A DNA stretch of 64,000 nucleotides, from positions 1-64,000 of the forward strand of contig JAVGVS010000001.1 in assembly GCA_032718565.1 (NCBI GenBank), read 5' to 3'. The position numbers and the translations under genes are program-made. This stretch comes from Distichodus sexfasciatus (taxonomy: Eukaryota > Chordata > Actinopteri > Characiformes > Distichodontidae). The notes under the pieces are model-generated. The model was given only the letters and a program-made list of their open reading frames with translations, made no database searches and was not told the origin of the DNA. Of this stretch, positions 56,931 to 64,000 are shown piece by piece (positions within the stretch are counted from its first letter, which is position 1; each line of letters starts with the position of its first letter).

Positions 56931-57972
56931 GCCTGGGCGATATGACTCAAAATTCAAATCACGATATTTTTGAACCTAATGTTGTTTGCACAAATTTCTA
57001 GCAAGTTAAATCCTCATTTAGGTTTACTGATCTGTGAAGGTGCTGGAGGTGTTATTAAGGTCATATCACGCAAAATGAGATATGGTAAGCAAATACACAT
57101 AAATAAAACACTTACAAACTTTGTAGAGAATGTGTGAAATGATCTGGAGTGAAACATGCGGAAGTTCTGCATATCCAACTACATTTCAAAGGAACTTCAT
57201 TAAATTTGAAGTGGCCTCAAAACTGTTGACAAGTACTGCTGGATTAGCCTCAAACTAGTCAGATTTTACCCTGAGGCTTGTGACAGTCCGATGCACAGCA
57301 TCTGAAAATAAACTGAATTTAATGACCAGCTTTTCATCACATTGGTCACCTTCAGCAACATTAAGTTTCTCACCTACTTTCTCACTTAGGACATTAAAAT
57401 GAGACCAGTGACTAATGAGAGCATATTTGGGACTTAAGAACTGACACAAAACCTGCAGTCAACCTTTAATCTGCTTCTAGGCTAAATTAACTGATGAGAG
57501 ACAAACCATTACTGGAACAAATCATACTTAAAAGCACAACTATAAAAGAAGGTTTAGATGTAATATGTGCCACTTTGATGTGTCATAAAATAATCTTTTC
57601 TAGTTTTGGCCTGACAGTGTACAGCTCATTTTTTTCCCACATATCTGTTGATGAGAAAATATTTCTCTCTTCGGTCTCCTCCACCCAAATTACTATCAGA
57701 GCTTTCGTCTATAAATACACCAGATCATGGCTTATCTCACCACTGCCTCACCTCGCCCATCTGTTAAGTCTCTCAAGCATATCGAGTATCACCTCCTGCT
57801 AAGCAGCTCATGAAATAAACACAATTATTAAGAGATCTGGAATGATCTATCTCTGACAAACACTGCCTTATGCCCATCCCCTGGCTGTCTGTCACATACT
57901 GGAAAGAACTTCTTTTGGAAGTATGGCAAGTAGCTAATCTGATATGCTAAATTTTACAACCACTACAAACAG

Positions 57973-57976
<4 letters not shown>

Positions 57977-58036
<60 letters not shown>
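57977..58036. repeat. (TA)n microsatellite
   Basis: Thirty uninterrupted TA units abutting a hAT-like element; a smaller TA tract lies at 58560-58585 on its other side. Confidence 0.95.
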
Positions 58037-58039
<3 letters not shown>

Positions 58040-58555
58040 GATTGTTGGCCAGGCCGATTACCGGGGCCGATGTTAGTCTTTATCTGCATCAGTGTTTAAT
58101 TTTGACCATCACCGATTACAAAGTAATTACAAGGTGCGGCTCCACTGCTGTCTCTTCTCTCTGTGGCTCTCGAGTCGCTGCTTCATTTAATATCCCGCAA
58201 GTCTCTAATTGGCTATATGTCACACAAGATCCATTTTAAGTGGAGAGAATGCTGAGCAGTTTTGCTTTCTTCACCACAACTTGCTGCCGATTAATTTGGA
58301 ATACTAAAACGTTTCGAATGTTGCTAAAATTGAATGTTATTTAAATTTAAAATACTGTAAAATGTAAGTATTTATAAACAATAAAGTTAGTTCAATAAAG
58401 TTTTGTGTTAGTGTTTGTAAAATTCAAAATTTTGACCTAGATTTCCTTTTTTTTTTTTTTTGCATACTGATTCCAAATATCAGTTATCGGCCCCGTTGAC
58501 ATGCAATAATCGGTATTGATATCGACCCTGAAAAAACTATATCGGTCGACCTCTC
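58037..58555. mobile_element. hAT-like element with CGACCGATAT terminus, copy 2 (inverted)
   Basis: It ends atatcggtcgacctct, the inverted form of the left end at 52592. Its core gtgcggctccactgctgtct and gagtcgctgcttcatttaat is the reverse complement of copy 1. Confidence 0.65.
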
Positions 58556-59527
58556 ATACATACATACATATATATATATATATATGAACATTCTGAGAAG
58601 AAATGTAAACTCAGAACCTCCTGATGCAAAGCATATGCAATATCCCCAACTTGTTTCTGCTTTTAGACTCTGCTGAAAATCCAGGCAGCAAAAGAATACC
58701 TTAAATTAATAATAACCCTCCGAGCAGAATAAGAAATATTATGAAGGTTTTTTCCATTAATAGCAGCGTAGGAAAAACTGGCCTGACCAACTTCACTGTG
58801 TAAAATTCAGCCAGGCTGCAAGCAGCTGATTAAGATTCATTTGCAAGCAAAAAACTAACAAGTCGTATCCTACACAATATATTAGAATTCAGTCATGGGT
58901 GCAGAATCCCTGCTGACTTGTAGGCAAGGGACAATATATTTTAATACATTTTTAAGGAGATTAATTTATTGTCTGATATATATAGTTTTTAACTTTTCTT
59001 TACAACTCTTGGACAATGCTCATTTAACGCAATATTTCATATTGTGACACCTACAAAAAGAACAAAAGAGTCTATGTTAAAATATTAATACTGCAAAAAC
59101 AAAACAGAAACAGGGTGAACACCACTCTACATCTCAAAAATAACCACTTGAGTAGCACTAGATTAGTTTTGAGAAGCAGCAAATTAATATCTTCTATTCA
59201 TTAAAAACATGATAATGAAATAATACATAGCTGTTTTGGCTGTCTTTAAAAAATTTATCTGAAATAAACCCGGTGTAAATTGTACTCAAAGCAACAACAA
59301 ATAATCCAGTTATTCAGACATTTATTTCTCCAGAGAAAAAGCTATTTATATAGTGAATATCTGCAATGTAAACTGTTAACCAGTGTAAAAAAAAAGCAGT
59401 ATTTTTATCAAATTGTAAATGAAGTTTTTTGGTTAATTATCCTGTGGATAATTCTGTGATAGCAGAATTGGCCTGAAATATTCCTTCAAATAATAGAATG
59501 GTTAAAGTGGTGGAGTAGAGTCCAGAT

Positions 59528-62500
59528 TCACATCATGTCCAGCTGCGTAAGGAACAAAAAGCATAGAACATTACAAAAAGACATGAAAAAAACATCAACC
59601 AAAGCATTCAAATTAATCTCAAGATTTAAGTCCAAAGAGCTTACTTACCAAATCATCTACATCTCCTCCATCCTCCGCAGATGGAGCGACTGCCTCTTCC
59701 TTCTGTTCCTCAAACCTTAAAAACTGGGAAGGATAAAAAGTCTTTCAGTTAGGACCGAACATACGTAAAACAGAAAACTAAACAGAAAGAATCATTACTC
59801 ATTCTGTAAGGGATTGCAAACAAAGCTATTAAGCTGTGAATTTTAGAAGAATTCCTGATTTGGGTATAAAATATCAAACATGATAAATAGGAGCTGTTTT
59901 AATGACCTGGTTTGCCTCTTGTTTGGACACAGTGCTGCTCTCCACTTCATCCTTGCTGATTAGTGTTACAGCGTCTGCAAACAAGGGCCTGCGTTAGTCA
60001 CAGCGTGCCTTTGCTGGAAATGGAACAATACTGGAAGCAAAAAGCTGCTGTTGAAATTGCAGAATAGACCTTGGACAAGCAAATCCCAGAATTCTTGAAG
60101 ATTCCGGTCTGGAACACTTTTCTTCAGAGAATCCATGTAGCTGTTGAAAATTTCTGCATTTGAGGCCTGGAGAGGGATGAAGGCACACAAGGTTATTTAG
60201 TCTCATGGCAGTGTCTGGGTCTGGTCCAATTCTCATTTAATTCCAGTCAGCATTTGGGCAAGTCTTTTTGTCCAAATAAGCAACAGCTGGTCATAGGATA
60301 TTCTCCGTACAATATTAGTTATGTTTTAATTAGGTACAGCAACATGCCATCCTTAATCACTAAGAACCTTAAAGATCAAGCATCAGATATTGACAAGCTG
60401 CAAAATTAAATAACCACTATTATTAAAGGAACAATTATTAACATGATAAAATGATGAACAGTAACAGTCGCTTGTACGTAGGAGTGCAGTTCCAGAACTC
60501 CAAATGGCCACTTTGCCAGTCTTCATGAACATCTGTGCTTTGTCAGAAGAATCAACAGGAAACGAGAATGTTCAGAGCACTTGAAAGTCCTGTGATTCAT
60601 CAGTGTGGTCACTGCAGAAATTACTCATTTGATGGTGTAAATGCCCACAGCTCTGAAAACATTCCATAAAAACAAAAGTTTTGTATATATAAGATTTCAA
60701 ATACTAGTGTATTTATAAAAAGTAGAATATCACCCAAAAGTTAGTGTTCATAATTAAATTGAAAAATTAGAATATCGTGGGAAAGGCCATTCAAACGTCA
60801 TAATTTATTTTTAAAAAGTTAAACAGTTATGCTACATTAGTAACACATCAAATTAAACATTTTAAGCTTTCTTTTTTGGCTTTATGATTCTCAACATTAA
60901 AACTAAACAAAAAATGCTTGAAATATTTCACCTTACCAATGAGTAATGAATAGAGCATATATGATGGATGATGATTATATGAACATATATGTGATTAGCA
61001 TTCCCATATTTTGGTTATTTTACAGTTTGTCAATATCTGATTATTGATATTCTTGACATTCTAGATGCCACAGTGGTGTTCTGCACTACAAGAAAACTGT
61101 TTGTTTATAACCACAACCAGTATGGTTTATGAGCAATAAAGTCTGTTCTAAAATATTAGGTTAGAAACTTGAATTCGTAACTTAAATGCTTTATGTGAGA
61201 ACTACATTATAAAGAGGTGTGAAAGCCCTTCCTGGCTTTGGTGCAGATAGTGACCGCACTCTGAGCCAGTGTTTTTGAGAGTTGCTCTGACTAACAGCTC
61301 ATTAAGAGCAGTCTAATTGAATGCTGAGCCTTAATTGAGCACTAGCCTTTATGGACTGCTCCCTGAAGGTCTGGAGGCAGGTGATGCTCTTCATGTAATA
61401 GTCAGTGCTCCTGTTGCCCAGCAACTGGTCTGTCCTGCGGGTCAGCTGCTCGCACGCTGTCAAAAACACCAAACCACGAGAGTTGGAGGGGACAGCAGCA
61501 CCAGATCGACAGCAGAGATATGAACCATTATGACACAGGCGACAATTGTGTTTATTTCGGCTGAGGACGCGACCAGCGGTGACGCGTCTAAAAGCCTAAT
61601 CACGGTGGCAGCGCCGGTGAATCATCGCACCACGTGAACACCTGAGTGTGTCCAGGCTACTCGCAGCACAGCGCTGGATGGGAGCGTTTGGGATCGTACT
61701 GTTTAGATAAGACTCAACACGCACTTGCCAAGAATATACTGTGTGATGCTGGCATAATAAATGTTCTTTGTTCTAGGCTAGAGAGGACAATAATCAGGTT
61801 CAGAGCTGCATTCTGGGATACAAACGTAAAATTAACTAATTCTGTGTCAATTAAATGCACAATGTTTAGGATTATCCCCTGGAAGAATATAAACTGTATT
61901 TATCAATACAAATAAGACATTTCATTTCAGATTCATATCTTGTGACACTTTCAGTAGTCACAACACACAGTTGGAATACTTCAGACAAAAAATTTGCCAG
62001 ATGCTGCCTCACTGAGCGTGTTGGTGAGATGATGACTACGCAGTGTGAGGGAGCAAAATGGCTTAAGTGTGAAGTCCTTCAAAGAATACTGTTTATCTGC
62101 TACAGCCACATAAATACACTAACAGTAACAGGGAGGAACAAAAGCACAGCTCTTCCAGAGAGAAAGCACTGAAAATCATGTCATGTCCCTGAAATTAGAA
62201 CATTTAACTCAGTCGGGATAATAGAACCTGATAAATGCTCTTATCCATTATATTAGAAATTACGGTTCACAATGTAAACTTACATACCAACTAAACTCCA
62301 TTTGGGTCATAAAGGAAGTGTGCAAAAATGCATATTCACATGTAAATGTCTTGGTGAAAATGAGAGTGATATGAAGAGAAATTTTAAGCATGACAAGGCG
62401 AACCTGGATCTTACCAAGACATGAAAACCATAATGAACACATGGTTTGACATACTAACATTCTTTTTTTTTGATATTATATATTTTTCTATTATTTTATA

Positions 62501-63054
62501 AATATTTTAGATATTTCGAATTTTAGATATAGTTTTTTTTTAAAGATTTTACATCATAAAGAAGCCTAAATCATCTGGAAATGTCATCATGAATAGTAAA
62601 TAAAATGAAATTATCTACTGATTTCAGAAGTGAAACTGGATTACAACATGGACCAACTGCAAGACATGTAGAACATTTCTCACCCTGATCAAAAGGAACA
62701 GTTTTCTGCCGAAGTAAAGCGCAGAAGTCTTCTGCAGGTCTTATGCTTCCAACCTGTAACAAAGAGAAACACAGACAGTGCCACATTAGACTTCAAGAGC
62801 CTGTCTGTACAGAGTTCCAGAATCTTCACTGAGGCTGTCCTTTCTGGCCCTCACAATGTGTAACTGAGTTTTGAAGTAAATGTACTCTGATGTAATGTAT
62901 AATAAATGATACTTATTCATATGTATAATGATGATCAAACTCAAACAAAACGAGTAAAGTCTCTCTCACCGAGGTGACGTTACCCGCTGAGATCTCAGCC
63001 AAGCTGAACTTCTCCTCTTCCTCCACCCTGGGCTTCTTAGAATCTGGCTCCTCA
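59528..63054 (-). CDS. xrcc5: XRCC5 (Ku80) C-terminal part, last seven coding exons
   Basis: Partial gene; 5' exons lie beyond position 64000. Exons on the minus strand: 63054-62970, 62753-62684, 61456-61347, 60166-60070, 59974-59907, 59723-59649 and 59542-59528. Protein landmarks: VTS|VGSIRPAEDFCALLRQK (linker entering the C-terminal domain), YYMKSITCLQTFREQSIK, then NLQEFWDLLVQ (helical Ku C-terminal domain) and the acidic end GGDVDDLLDMM, the conserved tail that recruits DNA-PKcs. Ku80 pairs with Ku70 to hold broken DNA ends for non-homologous end joining. The intron after 61347 has a GC donor (AAAG|GCTAGT); no GT donor gives the right frame. Phases across the seven exons are consistent. 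The place next to marchf4 agrees with human 2q35. Confidence 0.95.
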
Positions 63055-63695
63055 CTAGAGTTAAAAGAACAGAGCAGAGATCAGCCAAAACCTCACACAG
63101 TAATAATAATCTTTTTAATTGTTTATAAGGCACCTTTCATACATTGGGAAGTAAGCTGGTTTCAGAGCTTCTAGTGTCGTGATGTTCTCAAAGATAAAAT
63201 TCTATTAACACCTGATGGTAGTTGAATTGTGCATGTAACTACTGACTCTTTTTCCTACCTCTGGTTTAAAGTCTTTTATATTTTAAAGCCTATGTATATA
63301 TTTTGCTATTCCATATGACTTATTGCATTTATACAGTATATTTTATATACTTTTTACTTATGTGCCGTATCTGTTCAAACTGCAGAACCTGGAGCCACTT
63401 CGTCTCATTTCTCTATGTACGTCTACATAGTTGAGATGGCAATAATGTTTACTTTGACTTTTATTTAGTCTAGTTTTAGAACTGGTATGATATTTGGTTT
63501 CTTTGAGTATTAGTCAACAGAAGACCCTTAATAATACATATCACAGTCAAAGTAAACGGTCATCTCTGCTATATACAAGTATACAGAGAGATGAGACGAC
63601 GTGATTTCAGAGCACAAAGTTTTTACAGAGCACAAACTTTTAATAAACTTTAAACTAGAGGTAGAAAAAAAGACTGAGCAATTGAAGTTACATTA

Positions 63696-63840
63696 TGGGT
63701 GTTGGTGGCCTAGTGGTAGGACACTCGCCTTTGGACCAAGAGGTTGTGGGTTCGAATCTGACCTCTGGTGTTACCAACATTGGGTCCTTGAGCAAGACCC
63801 TTAACCCTAAGTTGCTCTCAGGGGAACCTGTCCCTGATAT
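63696..63840 (+). mobile_element. SINE family A, forward, clear tRNA-like head
   Basis: The head gtgttggtggcctagtggta and B-box gggttcgaatc followed by ttgagcaagacccttaaccc make this the clearest 5' end of the family in the window. Confidence 0.8.
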
Positions 63841-63874
63841 TCAAACTATAATTACGGTTCCAGAATTGTCGTTT

Positions 63875-63950
63875 TACATTCACAGCATTTTGCAGACGTT
63901 CTTATCAAGAGCAACTTCCATTTCCCAGGTTCAGGGACAGTCCAAGTTGT
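63875..63950 (-). mobile_element. SINE family A tail, reverse
   Basis: ttcacagcattttgcagacg and the following agcaacttccatttccc match the family A tail on the opposite strand, 35 bases from the forward copy. Confidence 0.6.
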
Positions 63951-64000
63951 TGGAATGGATTCTAGTTTGAGCCTAAATAAATACTTTTTGATGGCAGGAT

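Larger units (their letters stand above)
53553..59527. other. Intergenic region between convergent marchf4 and xrcc5
   Basis: The left part is the marchf4 3' UTR. SINEs lie at 54465-54735 and 54755-54970, a candidate hAT MITE near 55959-56365, a SINE B fragment at 56829-56930, a GGGCTGGGC-type end at 56931, a TA repeat and a hAT-like element at 57977-58555. A minus-strand AATAAA (plus TTTATT at 59321-59326) suits the xrcc5 3' end. Open frames here are short, lack splice context and resemble no family. Confidence 0.5.
63055..64000 (-). other. xrcc5: xrcc5 intron, running off the window
   Basis: No further Ku80 exon was found on the minus strand. The interval is AT-rich and holds a forward SINE A copy (63696-63840) and a reverse SINE A tail (63875-63950). 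Confidence 0.6.

Overview
The window is nuclear DNA from a ray-finned (teleost) fish. The genes are vertebrate genes split by introns, and the introns and intergenic DNA are full of fish-type tRNA-derived SINEs, hAT-like non-autonomous DNA transposons and microsatellites. The species cannot be fixed by reading; an otophysan fish is a guess from the repeat style. All exon models were built by hand from splice sites, reading frame and recalled family sequences, and no search was run.

Layout, left to right. (1) Positions 1-2450, plus strand: a small five-exon gene for a 228-residue protein with two CARD-like domains, preceded by an exact interferon-response element. (2) Positions 4138-6069, minus strand: a four-exon DAP/DAPL1-family gene with a TATA box, converging on the CARD gene. 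(3) Positions 8913-21622, plus strand: nme8 (TXNDC3), an axonemal thioredoxin plus triple nucleoside-diphosphate-kinase protein with 18 coding exons and an RFX X-box upstream. (4) Positions 22089-37646, minus strand: smarcal1, the RPA-bound annealing helicase, 16 usable coding exons plus one frameshifted exon inside the HARP1 repeat; it lies tail-to-tail with nme8. (5) Positions 40014-53552, plus strand: marchf4, a membrane RING-CH ubiquitin ligase with four coding exons, and a CRE pair about 1 kb upstream. (6) Positions 59528-63054, minus strand: the last seven coding exons of xrcc5 (Ku80), running off the right edge.

The smarcal1-marchf4-xrcc5 order and alternating orientation match human 2q35 as I recall it, so the right half is an old syntenic block. 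smarcal1 (fork repair) and xrcc5 (end joining) are both genome-maintenance genes, but they are separate transcription units with no sign of co-regulation. nme8 and the DAP gene are not part of that human block.

Most notable: the interferon-type promoter and possible truncated form of the tandem-CARD gene; the broken HARP1 exon of smarcal1, whose skipping keeps the frame; three predicted GC-AG introns (CARD gene, nme8, xrcc5); retention of the catalytic NxxHGS motif in all three NDK domains of nme8; an acceptor site in nme8 formed by a TG repeat; and nested or paired transposons. No prokaryotic-type system, CRISPR array, rRNA or convincing tRNA gene is present.
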